This document shows positions 5,753 through 12,551 of a stretch of 58,297 nucleotides of DNA, piece after piece (positions within the stretch are counted from its first letter, which is position 1; every line of letters starts with the position of its first letter). Location: contig NZ_GL538181.1 of assembly GCF_000165735.1 (NCBI RefSeq), positions 1-58,297 on the forward strand, given 5' to 3'. The position numbers were made by a program, and so were the translations under genes. Below the pieces are notes generated by a model. It saw only the letters and a program-made list of their open reading frames with translations. It ran no database searches and was not told where the DNA came from. This DNA comes from Megasphaera micronuciformis F0359. GTDB lineage: Bacteria; Bacillota; Negativicutes; Veillonellales; Megasphaeraceae.

Positions 5753-6010
5753 ATGAATATCACTTTGGTTTATCAGAAATTACCGCTAAACGTAAAAACC
5801 TTAGTACGAGAAAATGAAGACGGGGCTTACACTATTCTGATTAACCCCTCATTTAATTGTAAACAGCAAAAAGAAGCGGTGCTCCATGACCTCACACACA
5901 TAGCCAGAAACGACTTTACTCGCGAAGAGCACGCGAATCTTATAGAACAGATGGTTCACTCAGCGGCGAATATTAGTTCTGACACTTATATGGAATTTCA
6001 TTGTCGATAG
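5753..6010 (+). CDS. ImmA/IrrE-like protein with altered metal motif
   Basis: An 85-residue protein. ILINPSFNCKQQKEAVLHDLTHIARNDF (split here as ILINPSF, KEAVLHDLTHI, ARNDF) matches the short phage ImmA-like zinc peptidase family, where the normal motif is HELxHI. Here residues 45-49 read HDLTH, so the catalytic Glu is Asp. AAGGA lies six bases before the ATG. ImmA-type peptidases cleave or inactivate phage repressors; with the Asp this copy may be weakened or work differently. It follows the structured RNA. Confidence 0.65.
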   Translation: MNITLVYQKLPLNVKTLVRENEDGAYTILINPSFNCKQQKEAVLHDLTHIARNDFTREEHANLIEQMVHSAANISSDTYMEFHCR

Positions 6011-6043
6011 CCACGTAATTCTATAAGAAAGGGTGTTGTCACT

Positions 6044-6152
6044 ATGGAATACTTTGTTGTTGCCTGCTTGCGATGAAAATTGCCTAAAAGGAATTCAAGT
6101 CCTGAAGAAAATCATTGAGTTAAGGGGGGAGAGGGAAACTTTAAAGATATAG
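6044..6152 (+). pseudogene. frameshifted small gene remnant
   Basis: AAAGGG and an ATG at 6044 open a frame (MEYFVV...) that stops after ten codons. One base on, the adjacent frame continues as LPACDENCLKGIQVLKKIIE to a TAG at 6150-6152. Joined, they would give a small protein of about 36 residues. It is probably a one-base frameshift near 6059, though the short first frame could also be a leader peptide. Confidence 0.3.
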
Positions 6153-6163
6153 GAGAAAAGAGT

Positions 6164-6451
6164 ATGTACAAAAAATATAGAGTTATTGCAATGCAAGATG
6201 AACACACGGTGCTGATTGATTATGGACTAACAAACGGGGCTCGCATTGGGGGCACTTTGTATATTATAAAGCCCCATAAGGACATAGCACTTAACGGCAA
6301 AGATAACGGATCGTGTGATGAAATAAAGGCGATTATTGAAGTAGTTGCTCCTTATGAAAATTTCTCGGTATGCAGGCATATAGCGCATAAAAACATTGAT
6401 ACAATTAGCACCGTTTCCGCCGGAGATGTCGTTATTCTAACTCGCGAATAG
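6164..6451 (+). CDS. conserved hypothetical protein (beta-barrel-like)
   Basis: A 95-residue protein. The pattern YRVIAMQDEHTVLIDYGLTNGARIGGTLYIIKP, then IKAIIEVVAPYENFSVC is that of a widespread small Firmicute protein with a VLINYGxxxGAxxGDxLxI core and a later Ser-Cys position, resembling a FlgT-C-like barrel. Function unknown. AGGAG lies eight bases upstream of the ATG. The PHK-DIALNGKDNG loop corresponds to the usual DPxTGxxLG segment. Confidence 0.6.
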   Translation: MYKKYRVIAMQDEHTVLIDYGLTNGARIGGTLYIIKPHKDIALNGKDNGSCDEIKAIIEVVAPYENFSVCRHIAHKNIDTISTVSAGDVVILTRE

Positions 6452-6497
6452 CTTTTCTTATTATCCTGTTAGTACGTTCTAAAGAGGTGACGCTACT

Positions 6498-6842
6498 ATG
6501 AACAAAACTACCAGAGATACTTTTATGCGATATTTTTCAAACCCTATACCCTTACGAGAAAACAGTTTTACCTTTCGATGCTTTGAAAAATTACTAGTCG
6601 ATAATGTGGACGCATTGTTCGACAGTACCCAGTATGGCACGTACCTTCCGTTCCAATCCTTGTATGTTGACGGGGCTACTATGGAAGACCAACTCCTAGT
6701 CTGTAATAACTGCAAGACCCCGCTTTTAGAAGCCCGCGAAAGGCTGCACTCAACCGGAGACACTGAGGAGATTTCCATTTACCAATGTAAGACCTGCGGT
6801 AATCTTATTTTTACGAAATATCCGACAACGTTCAAGTACTAA
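6498..6842 (+). CDS. zinc-ribbon protein of unknown function
   Basis: A 114-residue protein. The C-terminal 45 residues carry two Cys pairs (CNNC and CKTC) about 30 residues apart, a probable zinc ribbon. The N-terminal part (TRDTFMRYFSNPIPLRENSF) is not recognised. GAGGTGA lies before the ATG at 6498. It lies between the small 6164 gene and the rhuM gene. Confidence 0.6.
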   Translation: MNKTTRDTFMRYFSNPIPLRENSFTFRCFEKLLVDNVDALFDSTQYGTYLPFQSLYVDGATMEDQLLVCNNCKTPLLEARERLHSTGDTEEISIYQCKTCGNLIFTKYPTTFKY

Positions 6843-6897
6843 CTAAAAAGGAGCGATTGGCATGATGAACTCCGCTTTTTAATGCTGAATAAAATAT

Positions 6898-6925
6898 AGC
6901 AGACCGACAGCAATGTCGGTCTGCT
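6898..6925 (+). other. 12-bp hairpin with GCAA tetraloop
   Basis: AGCAGACCGACA (6898-6909) pairs perfectly with TGTCGGTCTGCT (6914-6925) around a GCAA loop, a stable GNRA type. No T-run follows, so it is not a normal terminator. It lies 48 bases before the rhuM start, preceded by a six-codon frame (MMNSAF, 6862-6882 region) with AAAAAGGAG. An mRNA stabiliser or protein-binding hairpin is possible. Confidence 0.5.
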
Positions 6926-6973
6926 AGTAAGGTGCTAAACATACTGGACTTTCGATACCTTTACGGAGGCTTC

Positions 6974-7963
6974 ATGGATAACATTATTATATATAATACA
7001 GAGGACGGCCAGACTAATGTCCGCCTATATGCAAAAGATGGCACGGTCTGGATGACACAAGCACAAATGGCCGAACTTTTCCAAAAAAATACATCTACTA
7101 TTTCTCGCCATCTTAGTTCAGTTTTTGATGAGCGCGAACTTGATGAAAAAAGCAATTTGCGTTTTATGCAAATTGCTAATTCAGACAAACCCGTCTCATT
7201 TTATAGTTTGTCTGCTATTCTCGCAGTAGGATTCCGAGTACGCTCTCCCCGTGGAACTCAGTTCCGTCGTTGGGCAAATACAACGTTAAAAGAATATATG
7301 CAAAAAGGTTTCGTCATTGACGATGATCGTTTAAAAAATCCGGATGGACGCCCTGACTATTTCGATGAATTATTAGAACGTATCCGCGATATCCGTGCTA
7401 GTGAAAAAAGATTTTATCAAAAATTACGAGATCTCTTTTCTCTTTCGTCTGACTATGACAAAACTGATAAAACAACCCTTCAATTCTTTGCTGAAACTCA
7501 AAATAAGCTCATCTACGGAGTTACAGGAAAAACAGCTGCGGATTTAATTATGGACCGAGCCGATTCACAAAAGCCCAATATGGCACTAACATCATGGAGT
7601 GGTACTATTGTCCACAAAAAAGATATTCTTATTGCTAAAAACTATCTTTCAAAAGATGAAATCGATTCGTTAAACCGTCTTGTAACTATCTTTTTAGAAA
7701 GTGCCGAATTGCGAGTTAAAATGCGTAAAGATTTGACGCTTGTTTATTGGCGTGAAATTGTAGACAAGTTATTAACCGATCACGATATTCCGCTTCTCTC
7801 TCATCACGGGCATCATTCTCAGGAAGAAATGCGGCAGCATGTCAATACTGTTTACCAAACATTCGATGCAAGAAGAAAGCAAGAGGAAGCTCAGAAAGCA
7901 GATATTGACGATTTGAAAGAATTAGAAGACACCATCCCATCAATCCAGTCGCGGAAGAAATAA
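6974..7963 (+). CDS. rhuM: RhuM-family virulence/accessory protein
   Basis: A 329-residue protein. The N-terminal WMTQAQMAELFQKNTSTISRH region (about 20-40) is the conserved helix-turn-helix-like start of RhuM proteins. FRVRSPRGTQFRRWA and LKEYMQKGFVIDDDRLK follow, and the distal YWREIVDKLLTDHDIPLL is also typical. RhuM was named in a Salmonella pathogenicity island, is common on mobile elements, and its biochemical role is unknown. ATG 6974 has GGAGG four bases upstream; a longer frame from 6932 has none. Full length for the family. Confidence 0.85.
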   Translation: MDNIIIYNTEDGQTNVRLYAKDGTVWMTQAQMAELFQKNTSTISRHLSSVFDERELDEKSNLRFMQIANSDKPVSFYSLSAILAVGFRVRSPRGTQFRRWANTTLKEYMQKGFVIDDDRLKNPDGRPDYFDELLERIRDIRASEKRFYQKLRDLFSLSSDYDKTDKTTLQFFAETQNKLIYGVTGKTAADLIMDRADSQKPNMALTSWSGTIVHKKDILIAKNYLSKDEIDSLNRLVTIFLESAELRVKMRKDLTLVYWREIVDKLLTDHDIPLLSHHGHHSQEEMRQHVNTVYQTFDARRKQEEAQKADIDDLKELEDTIPSIQSRKK

Positions 7964-8032
7964 AAAATGGCCCACACTTTGCTACCAATAGATATTGCAG
8001 AATCTAAAGATTGAAAAAATTACAATTTACTA

Positions 8033-8061
8033 TTGAACTTATTGCTTTTATAGGCTATACT
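8033..8061 (+). promoter_or_regulatory. strong promoter of the abi leader RNA
   Basis: TTGAAC (8033-8038) and TATACT (8056-8061) are separated by 17 bases. Transcription is expected near 8068, immediately before the hairpin pair that precedes the abi genes. Confidence 0.8.
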
Positions 8062-8067
8062 AGTAGT

Positions 8068-8150
8068 AGTGAACTGTCCCTTTCGCATTGCGCGGCTGGG
8101 ACACTGAGGTCCTTGCTACTGCCCGTCCACCAGCAAGGACCTCTTTTATT
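8068..8150 (+). ncRNA. ~83-nt structured RNA upstream of tandem abi genes
   Basis: Hairpin 1 pairs TGTCCC (8075-8080) with GGGACA (8098-8103) and holds an inner CGC-ATT-GCG hairpin. Hairpin 2 pairs GAGGTCCTTGCT (8106-8117) perfectly with AGCAAGGACCTC (8132-8143) around a 14-nt loop (ACTGCCCGTCCACC) and ends in TTTTATT, a rho-independent terminator. The loop GTCC could also pair with GGAC of hairpin 1. The abi ribosome site begins six bases later. AbiF systems are known to carry a conserved RNA antitoxin next to the HEPN toxin gene; this RNA is the candidate here. A transcription attenuator is the alternative. Confidence 0.7.
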
Positions 8151-8168
8151 TATATAGGAGAGTTTACC

Positions 8169-9227
8169 TTGACTATTTATGATAAGCCTTTTAAAACGTA
8201 TAACGAACAAATTGAATTGCTCAAGAGCCGAGGATTAATTGTTGAAGATTACGGTTTTGCATACCATGCTCTAAGCACGCTCTCTTACTATGACTTAATA
8301 ACTCGATATCAGAGATATTTCATGCCTGACGGTAAAAAGTTTATTGATAATATAACAATAGAGCTACTATATAATTTTTCATTGTTTGATAGATCCGTCC
8401 AGGCGTTTATATTAAAGTATAGCTTGCTTATAGAAAATACCGTTAAAACAAAGTTATCCCATATAATGGCCAAAGACTTCGGAGTCAATGAGGCTTCATA
8501 TCTTTCTGCTTCTAAATATAGGGAATCATTCAAACTACCTAACAACGAATCGTTAAAATTTAGTTCACTCGCTTTTGAATGTAAAAAGGCTATAATAGAT
8601 CCTAAAATTGCACGCGATCCTACATTATATTATCACCGGAAGCATAATCATATTCCTCCGTGGATTCTATTAAAAAATTTATCATTTAACAATACTATTA
8701 GTCTGATTAAGCTGTTAAGAAACAAACAGCGAAATCGTATTATAAATGAATTAGTCCCTTTTCCTCAAGTGCGTCTACGGGATAAAACCAACTTTGTTTT
8801 CTGCTCTTTAGGGGCAATCAGGCTCTTTCATGACTTTGCGGCTTGCAATTTGGATTTTACTACTCTATATACCTATGAAATCAACCATCTTTCCCCTACT
8901 ATCCTATTTAAACTCCTAGATGATCAATATCTCATAAAATCAGAAAACAACAGAATACCTCTTACTGAAAAAGCTTTCTCAAGAGGACTTTATGGGGTAA
9001 TGCTTTCTATGCTGGTATATCTCAAAGGAAGTCATTTAGTAGGTGAGTTTATTACTGATTTCCTTTACCTTTTTAAAGATTTCAATGATAGTGACAGTGC
9101 GGATAAAAAACGGCTATTCAAATATTATTCAGATATAGCCAATATGCCGGCCGATACGCCTATGCGTTTACAAAGCTATTTATCACAGTACAAACAAGCA
9201 AACAACGATTCCCGGAGTTTCCGTTAA
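8169..9227 (+). CDS. Abi_2 (AbiD/AbiF) family protein, degenerate HEPN motif
   Basis: A 352-residue protein. It opens DKPFKTYNEQIELLKSRGLI, the typical Abi_2 start, then has LSYYDLITRYQRYF and, at about 163-180, the PPWILLKNLSFNNTIS segment typical of the family. Where the RNxxAH ribonuclease motif is expected (about 218-228) it reads IRLFHDFAACN, so the motif looks lost. About 100 extra residues follow. The TTG start at 8169 has AGGAG eight bases upstream; no ATG fits the frame. Its stop is 16 bases before the second abi start. It may be a non-catalytic partner of the next protein. Confidence 0.7.
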   Translation: MTIYDKPFKTYNEQIELLKSRGLIVEDYGFAYHALSTLSYYDLITRYQRYFMPDGKKFIDNITIELLYNFSLFDRSVQAFILKYSLLIENTVKTKLSHIMAKDFGVNEASYLSASKYRESFKLPNNESLKFSSLAFECKKAIIDPKIARDPTLYYHRKHNHIPPWILLKNLSFNNTISLIKLLRNKQRNRIINELVPFPQVRLRDKTNFVFCSLGAIRLFHDFAACNLDFTTLYTYEINHLSPTILFKLLDDQYLIKSENNRIPLTEKAFSRGLYGVMLSMLVYLKGSHLVGEFITDFLYLFKDFNDSDSADKKRLFKYYSDIANMPADTPMRLQSYLSQYKQANNDSRSFR

Positions 9228-9243
9228 AAAGGATTTGATTATT

Positions 9244-10197
9244 TTGTCGGATGATATATTTTTAACTCCCAAAGAACAAGTCCAATATTGCAAAGCAGAA
9301 GGCATCTGTTTTAACCGGATGTCAAAATCTGAAGCCGTAAAATATTTGGAAGTTAACCGCAACTATTTTAAACTACGGACTTTTCGTAATAACTATGTAA
9401 AAGATCCTCACCTTCTAAAATATACGAATTTAGATTTTGCCGACTTAGTCGATTTATCAAACATTGACAGCCAGCTGCGACGTATTTTACTGGAAATGGT
9501 GCTTAGCATTGAACACTTTTCAAAATTACATCTAATACGTATCGTTCAAAAATCAAAAGAAGATGGTTACGCTGTAGTGCGAGATTATATTAATCAACTA
9601 TCTCATGATAATCAAAGACGCTTATCTTCTGATCTGAAGAAAAACAGTCGGAGCCTATATTGCAAATCTTTGTTTGATAACTGTATCAAGAAAAATATCA
9701 CGACATGCCCCGTTTGGGTATTTGTAGAGATAATTTCATTAGGTCAATACCTTCATTTTTATGATTTCTGCCGTCAACGCTACTCACGCCAATCATATGC
9801 AAAAGAGCTTAAAGAAAGATTATATTTGCTATGGACAGTAAAAGACCTAAGAAATGCATGCGCTCACAACAACTGTATTATTAACGATTTTCGTGCCCCT
9901 ACCTCCGCTAAAACTATCCCCAGTCAATCAGTAAATAACGCATTAATAAACTTGGGAATTTCTACTCACGTGCGTCGAAAACATTTGCGAAGAATCCCTA
10001 CCCATCAAATTATTACAACCTTTTATACTCACACGCTAATCGTATCAAGCCCAGAAGAACATAATCACGTGGTAAATGAGCTCCAGAATTTCAAAAAACG
10101 ACTGTTCCTAAATAGTGATTATACGCATAATGACATTATTTACTCTAGCTTCAAGCTACTGGAGAAACTTATTGACAATTGGTTTATTATGATATAA
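9244..10197 (+). CDS. Abi_2 (AbiD/AbiF) family HEPN protein
   Basis: A 317-residue protein of the same family. It opens LTPKEQVQYCKAEGICF, has a CPVWVFVEIISLGQYLHFY segment at about 155-173 and an intact HEPN motif LRNACAHNN (Arg-Asn-x3-His, about 203-208), which in this fold is an RNA-cleaving site. TTG 9244 is preferred because AAAAAGGA ends ten bases upstream; TTG 9235 would have one base of spacing. It would act in the cytoplasm as the likely toxic or abortive-infection effector. A terminator at 10237-10270 closes the unit. Confidence 0.75.
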   Translation: MSDDIFLTPKEQVQYCKAEGICFNRMSKSEAVKYLEVNRNYFKLRTFRNNYVKDPHLLKYTNLDFADLVDLSNIDSQLRRILLEMVLSIEHFSKLHLIRIVQKSKEDGYAVVRDYINQLSHDNQRRLSSDLKKNSRSLYCKSLFDNCIKKNITTCPVWVFVEIISLGQYLHFYDFCRQRYSRQSYAKELKERLYLLWTVKDLRNACAHNNCIINDFRAPTSAKTIPSQSVNNALINLGISTHVRRKHLRRIPTHQIITTFYTHTLIVSSPEEHNHVVNELQNFKKRLFLNSDYTHNDIIYSSFKLLEKLIDNWFIMI

Positions 10198-10236
10198 GAT
10201 ACTGTTACAGAGAAAAAACATTAAATGTTTTTGCGA

Positions 10237-10270
10237 GAGCAGTATCAGTTGATATTGCTCTTATTTTTTT
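10237..10270 (+). terminator. terminator of the abi operon
   Basis: GAGCAGTATCA and TGATATTGCTC pair over 11 bp with one G-U, around a GT loop (10237-10260), followed by TTATTTTTTT. Another A/T hairpin (AAAAACATT / AATGTTTTT) lies just upstream at about 10215-10232. Confidence 0.75.
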
Positions 10271-10337
10271 GTCTTATAATAGGCAGTTATATTATCAATA
10301 TTCTATAAGTTTTTAGATATAGAAAGAGGTGTTCCCA

Positions 10338-10562
10338 ATGAAAACCGAAATTGATAGAGACCTATTTAGACACCGTCTGTACGAATTAATGGTCGAACAG
10401 AATCTAAGCCAATATGACTTGGCTCGGGAAATGAGAATTTCGGTATCAGCACTCAACAACTGGTTTCACCTTAATCACACACCTAGCAAGAGCTCTATCA
10501 AGAAACTATGCATATATTTTAATGTTGATAGTAGTTACTTTTTAAAAGAAAATCCCGATTAG
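10338..10562 (+). CDS. XRE-family HTH regulator
   Basis: A 74-residue protein that is essentially one helix-turn-helix domain: LYELMVEQNLSQYDLAREM, then SVSALNNWFH and IKKLCIYFNVDSSYFL. ATG 10338 follows AAAGAGG (10323-10329) by eight bases; an in-frame GTG at 10329 overlaps that site and is rejected. It lies between the abi operon and the recombinase and may control either one. The 140 bases before it hold the abi terminator and AT-rich sequence with a possible TATAAT at 10275-10280. Confidence 0.75.
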   Translation: MKTEIDRDLFRHRLYELMVEQNLSQYDLAREMRISVSALNNWFHLNHTPSKSSIKKLCIYFNVDSSYFLKENPD

Positions 10563-10581
10563 GGCTATCTAATGAGTCCGG

Positions 10582-10617
10582 GCCCCGCATCAACAAACTG
10601 AGGCGGGGTTTGTTTTT
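10582..10617 (+). terminator. terminator between HTH gene and recombinase
   Basis: CCCCGC (10583-10588) pairs with GCGGGG (10603-10608), followed by TTTGTTTTT. It ends six bases before the recombinase ribosome site (GGAGG, 10623-10627), and no promoter is visible between them. Confidence 0.75.
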
Positions 10618-10634
10618 ACTCCGGAGGCATCTAT

Positions 10635-11957
10635 ATGAACACTAACAAGCGAGCAGCCCTTTATATCCGTGTAAGTACAGAAGAGCAAGCCAGGCATGGA
10701 CTATCCCTAAGTGCACAATTAGAAAATTTGCAACAGTATGCAAAAAATAAAGGGTACGATATAGTCGGAATATATACTGATGATGGTGCTTCCGCTCGTA
10801 AATCCCCTTTTTCTCGTAAGGCCTTTAAGCAGCTGATGGAAGATGTACAATGGAATCGAATTGACCGCATATTATTTATTAAGTTGGATAGATGGTTTCG
10901 TTCGGTCCGTGATTACTATAAAGCCCAAGATATACTGGATGCTCATGGTGTGGACTGGGAAACTACACAAGAGCAATACAATACCACGACTACAAACGGA
11001 CGCCTAATGTTAAACATCAAATTATCTGTCGCCCAAAATGAATCTGATATGACAAGTGATAGAATTCGTTTTGTATTTGAACAAAAACGGGTAAAGCATG
11101 AAGTTCTATCCGGCTTTGCACCTCTGGGTTATAAAATAGAAAATAAACATTTAGTTCCTGATAAGAATGCATCTATAATAGCCAATGCATTTAATCAATT
11201 CATTGCATACCCCAATTTACAACAATTAACCAATTGGTTTCATTCCCAGGGAATTCATTATAATGTAACTTCAATCCGTAAATTATTAAGAAATGAACGA
11301 TATATTGGCCATAATAAGGGTGACTTGGAGTATTGTCCTCCCATCGTATCTGAGCAACAATTCTATACCGTCCAAGATATACTTGACAAGAATTTAACAG
11401 TAAAGAGAACCGCAAGCGGATTAGTATATCTCTTTACCGGTTTATTACGCTGTCCTATTTGCGGCCATAAACTCACCAGTTCATGTGCCTATTCCGGTAC
11501 ACATAAATATAAGCGTTACCGCTGTTCCAGACATTGGCGTAACGAAGACTGCTCCTTTAATCGCGGTATTGCGGAAAGCAAACTTGAAAAACAATTATTA
11601 ACACATTTTGATGATTTGTACGAGCACTTCAATTCCGCTGTACAAGAAGAGCAAAAAAATAACACTCGCATAGATACGCAAGTGATTAAGAAAAAGCAAG
11701 AACGGCTAAAAGAGTTATTTTTAAATGAGCTTATTACTCTAGATGAATATAAAAAAGATTATGCTAAGTATGCTGCCATGTTACCGTCTGAGCCCAGGCC
11801 TTCTATTCAACCTTCACTATATAAGGGTATGAAGGCAGCTGACATAGAACAGCTATATAAGACTCTTCCGGATCGACAAAAGCAAGCCTTCTTACGACAA
11901 ATTATTGACTATATAGACTTTGACGCTGATTTAAAGCCTATTATACATTTTAAATAG
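10635..11957 (+). CDS. large serine recombinase (integrase)
   Basis: A 440-residue site-specific recombinase. The resolvase domain starts ALYIRVSTEEQ with the catalytic Ser near residue 14, and has DRILFIKLDRWFRS, the usual acidic and arginine positions. The recombinase domain follows (FAPLGYKI, IRKLLRNERYIG), then a zinc ribbon with CPICG (about 275) and a later Cys pair (CSRHW, CSF), and a coiled-coil C-terminus. GGAGG lies seven bases upstream. Its stop is within the splice point of the dehydrogenase gene, as for integrases next to their attachment site. It integrates and, with a directionality factor not seen here, excises the element. Confidence 0.95.
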   Translation: MNTNKRAALYIRVSTEEQARHGLSLSAQLENLQQYAKNKGYDIVGIYTDDGASARKSPFSRKAFKQLMEDVQWNRIDRILFIKLDRWFRSVRDYYKAQDILDAHGVDWETTQEQYNTTTTNGRLMLNIKLSVAQNESDMTSDRIRFVFEQKRVKHEVLSGFAPLGYKIENKHLVPDKNASIIANAFNQFIAYPNLQQLTNWFHSQGIHYNVTSIRKLLRNERYIGHNKGDLEYCPPIVSEQQFYTVQDILDKNLTVKRTASGLVYLFTGLLRCPICGHKLTSSCAYSGTHKYKRYRCSRHWRNEDCSFNRGIAESKLEKQLLTHFDDLYEHFNSAVQEEQKNNTRIDTQVIKKKQERLKELFLNELITLDEYKKDYAKYAAMLPSEPRPSIQPSLYKGMKAADIEQLYKTLPDRQKQAFLRQIIDYIDFDADLKPIIHFK

Positions 11958-11990
11958 CTTGTACTATAGGCAACACTTCTAAAGGTAAGG
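11945..11990. other. element-chromosome junction (attachment site)
   Basis: The recombinase stop codon (11955-11957) overlaps the last codons of the truncated dehydrogenase, read on the other strand as ...LEVLPIVQAI. The family normally continues from this position into an active-site region, so the crossover lies within these few bases. The partner site is outside the window, so the core dinucleotide cannot be named. Confidence 0.6.
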
Positions 11991-12495
11991 CTTGTAAGAG
12001 CTCCGGTACGAGTACGGCCCTATCGGCATATAAAGCCTCATGAGCCAAGCCTTTTTTCACCTGCCGCGTAACCAGCGATACAACCGCCACATTGGTCACT
12101 TCACTGCCCGTGCCGCACGTTGAAGGCACCAGAATGAGCTCACTGCCCTTACAAGGCTGTACCGTCCCGTCAAAGAGCTCTGTCAAGGGTATACATTCTT
12201 TCAGGGACAGAAATTTGGCCACATCCAAGATGGCTCCGCCTCCGACAGCTATAATCCGCTGCGGATGTTCTATCATGTCACGGCGAATCGCTTCCACTAC
12301 CTCATCTGTCGGTTCCCCGTCATCATAATCATCCTTTAAGAGAACTTGACACGGTAAATCGAGATTCTCAAAATAAGAACCGTAGATATACCGGTTTGTC
12401 AATAATACGTCATCTTCCCTTACCTTCAAGTCAGCCGCCATGGCACAACATGTGTCATATCGATAAACGGCGGTGTGTAATCCCAGTTCCAGCAT
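11950..12495 (-). pseudogene. iron-containing alcohol dehydrogenase (4-hydroxybutyrate dehydrogenase-like), split by element
   Basis: Only the N-terminal 181 residues of a protein that is about 370 long in the family remain. The NAD-binding landmark GGGAILDVAKFLSL (near 100) and VPSTCGTGSEVTN (near 135) are intact, but the metal-binding histidines of the C-terminal half are missing. AAGGAGG lies before the ATG. The break is at the recombinase gene, so insertion of the element disrupted it; the other half should be at the far end of the element. It is therefore inactive in the lysogen and restored on exact excision. Confidence 0.8.
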
Positions 12496-12551
12496 AACAA
12501 GGCCTCCTTGATTCGTTTATCATTATGTATAACAACAACAAAATGCAGGTC

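Larger units (their letters stand above)
1..11957. mobile_element. partial prophage-like integrative element (lysogeny/integrase end)
   Basis: An AT-rich block of short genes ends exactly where a large serine recombinase meets a split chromosomal dehydrogenase gene. A divergent repressor/cro pair with shared operators, an ImmA-like protein, DUF2513 and DUF3892 proteins, Abi proteins and a RhuM protein are the usual content of the lysogeny and early region of temperate phages. No capsid, tail, portal, terminase or replication gene is visible, so only one arm is present and the other attachment site lies outside the window. It could equally be a phage-derived island or satellite. Confidence 0.75.

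Noticed and set aside
5670-6490. Antisense pairing of the RNA loop GTCACC with the ribosome site GGTGAC at 6485-6490
   Set aside because: Only six bases match, which is expected by chance in this length.
1-11957. CRISPR array or tRNA attachment site in the mobile region
   Set aside because: No regularly spaced repeats and no tRNA-like cloverleaf seen; the attachment site is in a protein gene.
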